From the NCBI GenBank assembly GCA_030838475.1, contig JAUZFP010000156.1, forward strand, positions 1-40,621: DNA of 40,621 nucleotides, in the 5' to 3' direction. Positions within the stretch are counted from its first letter, which is position 1; every line of letters begins with the position of its first letter. This DNA is from Actinomycetota bacterium (GTDB taxonomy: Bacteria > Actinomycetota > Actinomycetes > Actinomycetales > Microbacteriaceae). The notes beneath the pieces are model-generated. The model worked only from the letters and a program-made list of their open reading frames with translations. It made no database searches and had not been told where the DNA came from. The position numbers and the translations under genes are program-made. Shown here one piece after another: positions 1-8,051 of this stretch.

Positions 1-69
1 TCTTAACCCGCTGCCGTGGAAACCCGAACTGCGCGATCCGAACTCGCGCGCCCCTCTCAAGGACACCCA

Positions 70-2361
70 ATGCAGACCCTTACCCCCCTTCCTCGCGCCC
101 AAAAACGGCAGTGGGGCTCCGAGCGCCGAACCCAGCCGCTGCCCACGGTTCACCTTCGTCCGAGCGATCGTAAGGTCGTTGCCGGTCGCCTGGCCATCGT
201 CGCCACGATCCTCTTCTGGATCGCGTACGTCGTGTCCACGGTGCTGCGCCAGTTTCTCGACACCCAGGCGAACTACCAGTTCACGATGCAGGCGATCTCG
301 TATCTCGTGATCGTCACGTTCCTGGTTTTCTCCGCGCTGATGTACCTCGTTGCCCGGCAGGGTGCGCTGCAGCAGTTCAGGACCCACGTCCGGGTCCCCC
401 GGGCCGAGCTGGACCGGCACTTTGCCGGCAGCGAATCGTCGATGACCGTGCTCGTGCCCTCCTACGCCGAGGAGCCCGAAGTCGTGCGCCAGACCCTGTG
501 GTCGGCGGCCCTGCAGGAGTACCCGTCACTGCACGTGGTTCTGCTGTTGGATGACCCACCGCACCCGACCAAGGCCGACATCCGTGCCCGCCTCGAACGC
601 ACCCGCGAGCTCGCCGCCGAGATCATGGGCGCACTCGAGACGCCGCGCGAGCGCTTCTGGCAGGCGCAGGCCCGGTTCGAGTTCTCGACCCGCGATGACG
701 AGACGGTCCTGCCCTCGGACGTGCGGGAGCTAGCCGACCACTACGGGTGGGCGGCAGCGTGGCTCTACAACATGTCCGCGAATGAGAGCCAGACGGATCA
801 CGTCGATGAATTCTTTGGCGAGCAGGTTCTCCGCGGTCTCGCAGAGGAACTCCGCCTGAACGCGGACGCACTGCTGGCCGCGGTCGAGGAGGGCGCGGCT
901 CCCACGATGGACCGGATGCGCGAGCTGTACCGCAGGCTCGCGTGGACCTTCGACGCCGAGGTCACCGTATTCGAACGCAAGCTGTACGAATCGCTGTCGC
1001 ACGAGGCGAACAAGGCGATGAACCTCAACTCCTACATCGGCCTCATGGGCGGCTCGTACCGCAAGGACATCACGCCGGCCGGAATCGTGCTTCGCTCCGT
1101 CGCCGACCCGAGCGAGGGCGACCTGGTCGTGCCGGACACCGAGTATCTCCTCACCCTCGACGCCGACTCGCTTCTCCTTCGCGACTATTGCCTGCGACTC
1201 GTCTACCTGCTCGAGCAGCCCGGCAACGAGCGGATCGCCGTCACCCAGACGCCGTACTCGTCGTTCCGTGGTGCCGGTTCCCGCATCGAACGTCTCGCCG
1301 GAGCGACCACGGACCTGCAGCACGTACTGCACCAGGGCATGTCGTTCTACGGCGCAACGTTCTGGGTCGGAGCGAACGCGGTCATCCGCAAGCGCGCCCT
1401 CGAGGACATCGTCGAGACCGAGATGGTCGGCGGATTCGAGATCAGGCGTTACGTGCAGGACCGCACGGTCATCGAGGACACCGAGTCGAGCATTGACCTC
1501 GGAAGCCATGGCTGGACGCTCCGCAACTACCCGGAGCGCCTCAGCTATAGCGCGACGCCGCCCGACTTCGGTTCGCTCATCGTGCAGCGTCGACGCTGGG
1601 CAAACGGCGGACTCCTGATCCTGCCGAAGCTCTGGCGCCAGGCCGGCGAACGTCGTCGTGCGGGCAAGCGCATCCCCCTGATCGAACTTGCTCTTCGGGT
1701 CAACTACATGAGCTCGATCGCGTGGGCCAGCTTCGGCCTCGTGCTGCTGCTCGCGTTCCCCTACGACTCACGGCTGCTGAGCCCTCTGGTTCTCCTCGCC
1801 GCGATCCCGTACTTCTGGGCGATGTCGAGCGACCTGAAATCGGCGGGCTACAAGAGAACCGACGTGCTGCGGATCTACGGGTTCAACCTGATCCTGCTGC
1901 CGGTCAACCTCGCTGGGGTACTGAAGTCGATCCAGCAGGCGATCACGGGCAAGAAGATCCCGTTCGCGCGCACACCGAAGGTGAAGAACCGCACGGCCGC
2001 GCCGCTGCTCTACGTCGTCGCGCCCTACGCGATTGTGGCCTTCTCGTTGTTCACGCTGTACCGCGACATCCTCGCGCAGAACTGGGGCAACGCCGCATTC
2101 GCCGCCTTCAACGCGGTGCTCGCGACCTGGGCCATCCTGTCCTACATCGGAGTCTGGAATTCCATTGTGGATGTCTGGATTGGTGCGACCGGGTGGCTGT
2201 TCGTGGAGAAGGTGTCGCACACCACCAACCACAGGTCCGCGCCGGTTTCGCCCGTCCTCGATTGGCGGTCGGCGCTCTACCACGGCCACGCCGTACAGGG
2301 CGAGCCGACCCGAACCACGGTTCCTGTCCCATCCGACGACACTGCGCAGATTTCGGCTTAG
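70..2361 (+). CDS. Processive family 2 glycosyltransferase (cellulose/chitin/hyaluronan synthase-like), membrane
   Basis: Likely inner-membrane synthase that polymerises a beta-linked polysaccharide from a nucleotide sugar. Numbering from the ATG at 70 (763 aa): two N-terminal membrane helices (about 42-62 and 75-95), a GT2 start motif VPSYAEE (129-135), a DD pair (161-162), DAD (364-366), an ED pair (469-470, the likely catalytic base region) and QRRRW (506-510), followed by about five C-terminal membrane segments. These are the D, DxD, ED and QxxRW signatures of processive GT2 enzymes. An upstream in-frame GTG at 16 would add 18 residues, but AAGGA at 59-63 is well spaced for the ATG at 70. 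The stretch between DD and DAD is about 120 residues longer than usual and mostly helical. No PilZ domain is visible. The next gene starts 3 bp after the stop. The sugar polymerised is not known; the chitinase partner suggests GlcNAc. Confidence 0.85.
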   Translation: MQTLTPLPRAQKRQWGSERRTQPLPTVHLRPSDRKVVAGRLAIVATILFWIAYVVSTVLRQFLDTQANYQFTMQAISYLVIVTFLVFSALMYLVARQGALQQFRTHVRVPRAELDRHFAGSESSMTVLVPSYAEEPEVVRQTLWSAALQEYPSLHVVLLLDDPPHPTKADIRARLERTRELAAEIMGALETPRERFWQAQARFEFSTRDDETVLPSDVRELADHYGWAAAWLYNMSANESQTDHVDEFFGEQVLRGLAEELRLNADALLAAVEEGAAPTMDRMRELYRRLAWTFDAEVTVFERKLYESLSHEANKAMNLNSYIGLMGGSYRKDITPAGIVLRSVADPSEGDLVVPDTEYLLTLDADSLLLRDYCLRLVYLLEQPGNERIAVTQTPYSSFRGAGSRIERLAGATTDLQHVLHQGMSFYGATFWVGANAVIRKRALEDIVETEMVGGFEIRRYVQDRTVIEDTESSIDLGSHGWTLRNYPERLSYSATPPDFGSLIVQRRRWANGGLLILPKLWRQAGERRRAGKRIPLIELALRVNYMSSIAWASFGLVLLLAFPYDSRLLSPLVLLAAIPYFWAMSSDLKSAGYKRTDVLRIYGFNLILLPVNLAGVLKSIQQAITGKKIPFARTPKVKNRTAAPLLYVVAPYAIVAFSLFTLYRDILAQNWGNAAFAAFNAVLATWAILSYIGVWNSIVDVWIGATGWLFVEKVSHTTNHRSAPVSPVLDWRSALYHGHAVQGEPTRTTVPVPSDDTAQISA

Positions 2362-2364
2362 ACC

Positions 2365-3960
2365 ATGAAGAAAACAGACCTGACCGTCAACGACGGCCCC
2401 ATCGAGCCGGTGCGAAAGCTCTCCGTCGCCCGCCTGTTCGTCGCCATCCTCGTCACCGCGGGTGTTGTCGCCGGTGCCCTCACCGGTTGGCAGGTGTACT
2501 CGGCGGCGGCCGACGACTCATCGTCGGGTTCCTGGTTTGCCGGGTACGTCGACGTCACCGCGACGCCAACCTTCGCCTTCGAGGCGCCCGCAACCAAGGC
2601 GGCCAAGCAGGTCGTGCTCTCGTTCGTGGTTTCCTCGAGCGATGGCCCATGCACGCCCAGCTGGGGCTCCGCCTACTCGCTCGACGAGGCGTCCGCCTCT
2701 CTCGACCTCGATCGACGGATCGCGCGATTGCAGGAGCAGGGCGGCGAGGTCGCCGTCTCGTTCGGCGGGCTGAAGAACCAGGAGCTCGCGGTCACGTGCA
2801 CGAGCGTCACCCAGCTCGCCGCCGCGTACTCGGCGGTCATCGACCGGTACAACCTGTCGACCATCGACCTGGACATCGAGGGCGCCGCGCTCGACAACTC
2901 CGCAGCCAACTCTCGACGTGCCCAGGCGCTCGCGATCGTGCAGAAGGAGCGGCGCGCGCAAGGCAAGTCGCTCGCCATCTGGCTGACCCTTCCCGTCACG
3001 CAGACGGGTCTGGCGGTCAACGGGCAGGACACCGTTCGGCAAACCCTGGCCGAAAAGGTCGACCTCGCGGGCGTCAACGCGATGACCATGGACTACGGCG
3101 CGTCGCTGACGGCCGGGACGAGCATGCTTCAGGCCAGCGAGGATGCGGTCGTCGCCGTCCAGCGACAGCTCGGCATCCTCTACCGGGAGCAGCACATCAC
3201 GCTGAACCAGGGGACGCTCTGGTCGAAGATCGGCGCAACGCCGATGATCGGCCAGAACGATGACAAGGGCGAGGTCTTCAGCCTTGCCGCCGCGACGTCG
3301 TTCAACTCATTCCTGAAGTCACACGGCGTCGGACGAGTCTCGGCCTGGTCACTGAACCGTGACCTCAGTTGCGGCTCCAACTACGCGACGCTCACCGTCG
3401 TGTCGGATTCGTGCAGCGGAATCGCCCAGGGCGACAAGCACTTCTCGACAATTCTCGGTAAGGGCTTCACCGGAAGCGCCACTGCTGATGCAAAGTCGGT
3501 GACCACGAGCGAGATCGTCAGCGCGAAGTCGCTGAAGGACAACCCGAAGACGAGCCCGTATCCGGTCTGGGCCGAGACGAACTCCTACCTCGAGGGCACG
3601 AAGATCGTCTGGCACCACAACGTGTATGTGGCGAAGTGGTGGACACAGGGCGACATCCCCGACAACCCGGTGCTCAACTCGTGGCAGACGCCGTGGCAAC
3701 TCGTTGGGCCGGTTCTCAAGGGCGAGAAGCCGATCGTCGAACCGACCGTGCCCGCCGGCACATATGCGAACTGGGACGGTGCGACCGTGTACAACACGGG
3801 CGATCGCGCGATCTTCGACGGTGTGCCGTACCAGGCAAAGTGGTGGACGCAGGGCGACAGTCCCGCGGCCGCATCATCCAACCCGGACAGCTCACCGTGG
3901 ACTCCACTCACCATCGTGCAGATCAACCAGATCAACGCCCAGCTGAAGGCGGCGAAGTAG
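2365..3960 (+). CDS. GH18 chitinase-like hydrolase with two CBM5/12 modules, N-terminal membrane anchor or signal
   Basis: 531 aa. A hydrophobic segment at about residues 20-41 acts as signal peptide or signal anchor and places the enzyme outside the cell. The catalytic domain (about 55-350) carries the GH18 strand-3 motif VSFGG (131-135) and the strand-4 motif DLDIE (168-172) with E172 as the expected acid/base, plus a late WSLNRD motif typical of chitinases. Two C-terminal carbohydrate-binding repeats (about 399-448 and 467-516) each contain AKWWTQGD, the hallmark of chitin-binding CBM5/12. It starts 3 bp after the glycosyltransferase stop, so the two are almost certainly cotranslated. The arrangement parallels cellulose synthase paired with its own endoglucanase. 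It may trim or release the polymer made upstream, or simply degrade environmental chitin. Its stop lies 2 bp from the stop of the convergent isomerase-like gene, with no terminator between them. Confidence 0.9.
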   Translation: MKKTDLTVNDGPIEPVRKLSVARLFVAILVTAGVVAGALTGWQVYSAAADDSSSGSWFAGYVDVTATPTFAFEAPATKAAKQVVLSFVVSSSDGPCTPSWGSAYSLDEASASLDLDRRIARLQEQGGEVAVSFGGLKNQELAVTCTSVTQLAAAYSAVIDRYNLSTIDLDIEGAALDNSAANSRRAQALAIVQKERRAQGKSLAIWLTLPVTQTGLAVNGQDTVRQTLAEKVDLAGVNAMTMDYGASLTAGTSMLQASEDAVVAVQRQLGILYREQHITLNQGTLWSKIGATPMIGQNDDKGEVFSLAAATSFNSFLKSHGVGRVSAWSLNRDLSCGSNYATLTVVSDSCSGIAQGDKHFSTILGKGFTGSATADAKSVTTSEIVSAKSLKDNPKTSPYPVWAETNSYLEGTKIVWHHNVYVAKWWTQGDIPDNPVLNSWQTPWQLVGPVLKGEKPIVEPTVPAGTYANWDGATVYNTGDRAIFDGVPYQAKWWTQGDSPAAASSNPDSSPWTPLTIVQINQINAQLKAAK

Positions 3961-3962
3961 GG

Positions 3963-5609
3963 CTAGTCGGCGAGCGATACCTCTCCACAGAGGTGAACCT
4001 GAACGCCGAGGCGGGCAAACATGGCCGCCTTGGCGCTCAGGGCACGATCGGCGGTCTCGGCATCCGGCGCGTAGACCAGCTGGGCATGGTTCGCCTTGTG
4101 ACGGGCCATGAACTGGTCACGGTCAATGCCGTGCAGTACGACGTGCATGATCGGCCACTCCGGATTGGTGGCCTGCCAGCGGCGCTCGGTCTCGTTCGCG
4201 GGCAACTCCACCGCTGACGCGCGTCCGATGTCGAGATGAAGCGCGCCACCCTCGATGTACAGCCGAGACCAGACGACCTCTCCCGCCTTCGAGACGCCCT
4301 TGATCGTTGACCCGCCGAGCGGGAAGTACATCGGGTTCTGCCGCCAACCGACAGCGCCGGCGTACCCGCCGTCAAAGTGAGACGGCGGCACGGCGCCGGA
4401 AATCTCAAACACCCAGACGAACCTGCCGTCGAAGTCTTCGCCCCAGCGCACGTCGTGGAGTGTCGTCGCGGGATCCAGGCCCATCGCGGTCCACACCCGG
4501 TTGGTCACGAGGGCATCAACCGCGACCCCCCAGTCCGCCTCATTGGCGAGCGGGAGAGCCTTCCCATCGAACAACACGCGCGAGCCGTCACGGCTCGTCA
4601 CGGGCGGACGATCGACATTGTTGATGAGACCCTCGGCCAGATCGGAGGCCGGGCAGATGTCCTTCAGCCCCTGCTGGTACTGGATGCCGACGCCATCCAG
4701 TCCATAGTCGTCACTGATCCGCAACGCGGCGATGTACATCTTGAACTGCCAGGTCAGCTGCGCTTTTGTGAGCTCCGTGCCCTCGTCTGAACCGAGCTTG
4801 AAGGTCATTCCCTTGGATTCCAGCCAGGCACCGATGGCGGCGGCCTCGGCGTCGGGAACCGTCTGCATCTCGGCCCAGAGCGCACTCTGCGAGAGCCGCT
4901 CCTTATATATGCCGAGCGGATTGATCAGCTCGTCGTCGATGATGGCGTTATACATGCCCATGCAGCCCTCATCGAAGACACCGATGATGGCCTTGTCCGA
5001 TGCGAGCTGGTCGGCGAGCGCCTCTCCCAGTCGCCTCTCTGCGCTGTCGGGCTGAACCCCCAGATCGCGCACGTGAGACGCATCGTGCACGATCGAACCG
5101 GTCTCCGTCCAGTTGCGAAGCCCACTCAGAAACCAGTCGTCGGTGAAGTCGATGCTCCAGATCGTGGAGTACGCGACGCCCATTTTGGTCAGACCAGCGT
5201 TAAGTCCGAGCAGGCCGACGAGGCCGGGCGCGCCCCCCTCGAAGTTTGCGACGGTGAGAATCGGCCCGAGGTGGGTTCGCAGACCCGCAAGAACGTGGTG
5301 GCTGTACTGCCACACGGCCTCCGCAACGATGAGCGGCGCATCCACGGGGATGTTCTTGAATACCTCGAGCCCCATCCGTTGGCCGGAGATGAAGCCGTGT
5401 CCGGTGAGGGGATCAATCGGGTTTGCCCGCTGCGCGGTCCACCCCAGACCCGCAAGCGCCGTGCCGAGGGCGAGTTCCATGGCGTGCTGCACCGGCCAGC
5501 CAGCATTGTTCGCCGCCGGGCGCAGGTCGCCGCTCGCGATCAGGTACGCCGTCTTCGGCACCGCCTTTGGTCGCTCGACAACAGTCGGAGTCTGGTACAT
5601 CAGTGTCAT
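3963..5609 (-). CDS. L-fucose/L-arabinose isomerase superfamily protein
   Basis: 548 aa, last gene of the first sugar operon. The central segment (about 211-240: DEGCMGMYNAIID, then LGIYKE) matches the region of FucI that follows its first domain. The three Mn-binding positions of FucI-type isomerases appear conserved: E357 in ANEAD, D386 in HDVRW and H508 in ANHAQ. Length is close to FucI (about 590). Expected activity is aldose-ketose isomerisation of a fucose-, arabinose- or altrose-like sugar in the cytoplasm, but overall identity to characterised enzymes looks low, so the substrate is open. Its start overlaps the stop of the oxidoreductase gene by 4 bp (ATGA). An FGGY kinase is two genes upstream, which fits an isomerase-kinase pathway. 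No matching aldolase is present in the window. Confidence 0.72.
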   Translation of the reverse strand: MTLMYQTPTVVERPKAVPKTAYLIASGDLRPAANNAGWPVQHAMELALGTALAGLGWTAQRANPIDPLTGHGFISGQRMGLEVFKNIPVDAPLIVAEAVWQYSHHVLAGLRTHLGPILTVANFEGGAPGLVGLLGLNAGLTKMGVAYSTIWSIDFTDDWFLSGLRNWTETGSIVHDASHVRDLGVQPDSAERRLGEALADQLASDKAIIGVFDEGCMGMYNAIIDDELINPLGIYKERLSQSALWAEMQTVPDAEAAAIGAWLESKGMTFKLGSDEGTELTKAQLTWQFKMYIAALRISDDYGLDGVGIQYQQGLKDICPASDLAEGLINNVDRPPVTSRDGSRVLFDGKALPLANEADWGVAVDALVTNRVWTAMGLDPATTLHDVRWGEDFDGRFVWVFEISGAVPPSHFDGGYAGAVGWRQNPMYFPLGGSTIKGVSKAGEVVWSRLYIEGGALHLDIGRASAVELPANETERRWQATNPEWPIMHVVLHGIDRDQFMARHKANHAQLVYAPDAETADRALSAKAAMFARLGVQVHLCGEVSLAD

Positions 5610-6529
5610 TTCGTCACTCCCTGGATCTGCGCGGCGCCTTCTGCCCGCGCGAGGACATCAACAATTTCGGCGCCGAACCTCGCGCCGTAGGGGCTGGGTC
5701 GATCGGTCCGCACGGACTCGACCAGAGCGGCAAGGGCCGGAGAGATGGAATCCGCGGGAGACGAATCCGCGGCGGCGGGCGGAGCGTCAATGGATCCAGA
5801 CGGTCCCCAAAACTCGACCTCAAACCTGGAGCCGCCAACGCCAACCGAGTAGCTCAGTATCACGTTGCTCACGGCGCCGCGTTCGTGCCGCAGTGCCAGA
5901 ACAAAGGTGTCCCCTCGCCCGTGTTGCGCCTTAACATCGACCACCGGACCGAGACCCGCGACGAGAAGCGAGAGCGCGTGGGGACCGACATCCCAGAGCG
6001 ACCCGTTGTCGAGGAGTCTCCAGGGCGATCCGGAGAAGGGAGTATCCGTCACCCGAAGGTCGGAGAGGAGCGTAACGCTGCCGCCGTCCCAGCTGACCGG
6101 CACGACCACGTCCCGCATCCACGGGCCGGTCGAACCGCCGAAGAGCGCGGAAAAGTTGACGACCGACTTGACCCCGTTGCGCTCGCAGGCATCGACGATG
6201 CGTGCCGCCTCCGCCACGGACGTCGCGATCGGCTTCTCGAGCAGGAGGTGGCATCCGGCGTCAGCGGCGGCGACGGCAAGCGCGGGCTGAACTGATGGAG
6301 GAATGGCGAGGCTGATCACATCCGCCGCGGCGAAGAGTGCCTCCGGTGAGGAGAACGGCTCCGTGTTGTGGCGTGCCGCGAATTCACCGGTCTTCTCGGG
6401 GTCGCGACCCCAGACACCGACAAAGTCGACGTCGTCGCTCTGCTCGATCCCCGATGCATGGCACTGGTCCGCCCAGTACCCGGTTCCTATCAACCCGATC
6501 CTCAGGCGCCCGGCGTTGGTGGAATTCAT
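5606..6529 (-). CDS. Gfo/Idh/MocA family NAD(P)-dependent oxidoreductase
   Basis: 307 aa, slightly short for the family (usually 330-390). The N-terminal Rossmann fold carries GLIGTGYWA (12-20), and EKPIA with the catalytic-type lysine is at about 98-102. The C-terminal beta-sheet domain has a WDVGPHAL motif corresponding to the usual D/H pair. The family oxidises or reduces ring hydroxyls of sugars and inositols. It lies 13 bp after the kinase gene, and its stop overlaps the start of the isomerase-like gene by 4 bp. Within the operon it may interconvert a sugar and its keto form or handle a side-product. The exact substrate cannot be read from sequence. Confidence 0.85.
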   Translation of the reverse strand: MNSTNAGRLRIGLIGTGYWADQCHASGIEQSDDVDFVGVWGRDPEKTGEFAARHNTEPFSSPEALFAAADVISLAIPPSVQPALAVAAADAGCHLLLEKPIATSVAEAARIVDACERNGVKSVVNFSALFGGSTGPWMRDVVVPVSWDGGSVTLLSDLRVTDTPFSGSPWRLLDNGSLWDVGPHALSLLVAGLGPVVDVKAQHGRGDTFVLALRHERGAVSNVILSYSVGVGGSRFEVEFWGPSGSIDAPPAAADSSPADSISPALAALVESVRTDRPSPYGARFGAEIVDVLARAEGAAQIQGVTK

Positions 6530-6542
6530 GTCGCTCGTGTCC

Positions 6543-8051
6543 TTACTTTTTGGATGACTCGAGGCCGTTGTCGGCCGTCGCGAGGGTGCGCTGGAACTCG
6601 GCCAGGCGGTGTGAGATCGGAGCGGTCGCGGGATAGAGCGCCAGGTACAGCGAGTACAGCTCGTCGTACGATTCCGCTGCCCGCGGGTCCGGGGTCACCA
6701 CCCGGTCGACGGGGTTCCAGGCTGCGATGTCCGGCGTGCTCACGAGGCCCGCCGCGAGGAACGCCGCGCCGAAGCTGGCACCAATCGTCACGGTCGGGAT
6801 CGACTGCGCAAGCCCGGTCACATTCGAGACGACCTGCGGCCACAGGCCCCCCTGAGTGCCACCGCCGACTGCGATCACTCGTCGGGCAACCGCACCCGCG
6901 CGGGTCATGGTCTCGACGTTGTGCCGCACCCCGTACGCGGTCGCCTCGAGTGCGGCGCGATACAGGTCTCCGCGGGTGGTCGAGAGGCTGAGCCCGGCGA
7001 TGGTCCCCCGCGCATCCGGATCCTGAACGGGCGTACGTTCCCCAGCGAAATACGGAAGCATCAGGATTCCGCCGGCGCCGACCCCAGCCGCAGTGGCCTC
7101 CGCCAGAAGAGCCGGATAGTCCTCGCCGGTGAGTTCGCGCAACCACGCCGTGATCGCCCCGGATGTCGCCATGCCTCCCGCAAGATTGCGAGTTCCCTCA
7201 AGGGCACCGACCGTTCCCCACATCGACGGTTCGGTCGCGGGCGCGTCGAGGGTGAGCACGAGAAACATCGTCGTGCCGTACATCAGCATCAGATCGCCCG
7301 GGGTCTGGGCTCCGATGCTGATCGCCTCGGACCACGCATCGATTGTCCCGGTGATGACGGGCGTACCCGCGGGAATTCCCGCAATCAGTCGCGCGGTATG
7401 CCCGGCGAGTTCTCCGGGCCAGCGCAGCTCCGGGAGCTCGAGACCGGGCGCAATCAGATCAGTCCACGGTGTGTACCAATCGAGCGCGGTCGCGTCGAAC
7501 AACGGGGTGCACTGGCTGGCCGAGTGAAAATCGAGAACGTAACGACCGGTGAGGTTCCAGACGAGCCAGGACGCCGGCATGAACAGCTTCCGGGCGGCCG
7601 TCCACACGTCCGGTTCGTTGTCTGCCACCCAGGCCAGCTTCGGGCCCACCGCCTGGCTGGACAACGCAGAGCCGCAGCGCTCCAGAATGTGGTCCGCACC
7701 CAGCTCACCGTTGAGACGGTCAATCTGCGCTGTCGCGCGACTGTCGACGCCGTACAGGATGGCCGGGCGCAGTGCCTTCCCATCGTCGTCGGCGAGCAGT
7801 ATGCATGGGCCCATTCCGCTCACCCCCACCGCGACTACGGTTTCGTTTCCCCCGCCCGTGAGCTCAGTGGCGAGCTCGACAAACTCCCGCCACCACAGCT
7901 CGCCATCCATTTCGACATGTCCGGGAAACGGGCGGCTCACGGAATGCTCGCGCGTGGCGGTTCGAAGGATTCGCCCGTCGAGGGCAACGAGGACTCCCTT
8001 GCTGCTCGAGGTTCCGATGTCGATGCCGAGTACGGCATCCGGGGGAGTCAT
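6543..8051 (-). CDS. FGGY-family carbohydrate kinase (xylulokinase-like)
   Basis: 502 aa, full length for FGGY kinases. The N-terminal ATPase-fold motif GIDIGTSSSKG (9-19) and the catalytic aspartate D238 in GTIDAW are present, and GGGTQGG in the C-terminal domain matches the ATP-binding adenosine motif. The pattern most resembles xylulokinases, but FGGY specificity (xylulose, ribulose, fuculose, rhamnulose, glycerol) is hard to assign by eye. It phosphorylates a ketose or polyol in the cytoplasm, probably the product of the isomerase-like protein two genes downstream. The ATG at 8051 overlaps the stop of the upstream hydrolase gene by 4 bp. Confidence 0.88.
   Translation of the reverse strand: MTPPDAVLGIDIGTSSSKGVLVALDGRILRTATREHSVSRPFPGHVEMDGELWWREFVELATELTGGGNETVVAVGVSGMGPCILLADDDGKALRPAILYGVDSRATAQIDRLNGELGADHILERCGSALSSQAVGPKLAWVADNEPDVWTAARKLFMPASWLVWNLTGRYVLDFHSASQCTPLFDATALDWYTPWTDLIAPGLELPELRWPGELAGHTARLIAGIPAGTPVITGTIDAWSEAISIGAQTPGDLMLMYGTTMFLVLTLDAPATEPSMWGTVGALEGTRNLAGGMATSGAITAWLRELTGEDYPALLAEATAAGVGAGGILMLPYFAGERTPVQDPDARGTIAGLSLSTTRGDLYRAALEATAYGVRHNVETMTRAGAVARRVIAVGGGTQGGLWPQVVSNVTGLAQSIPTVTIGASFGAAFLAAGLVSTPDIAAWNPVDRVVTPDPRAAESYDELYSLYLALYPATAPISHRLAEFQRTLATADNGLESSKK

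Noticed and set aside
730..1509. Long open frame antisense to the glycosyltransferase gene
   Set aside because: Arg/Val/Asp-rich antisense shadow typical of high-GC genes; no family motif and no ribosome site, while the + strand frame carries all GT2 motifs.
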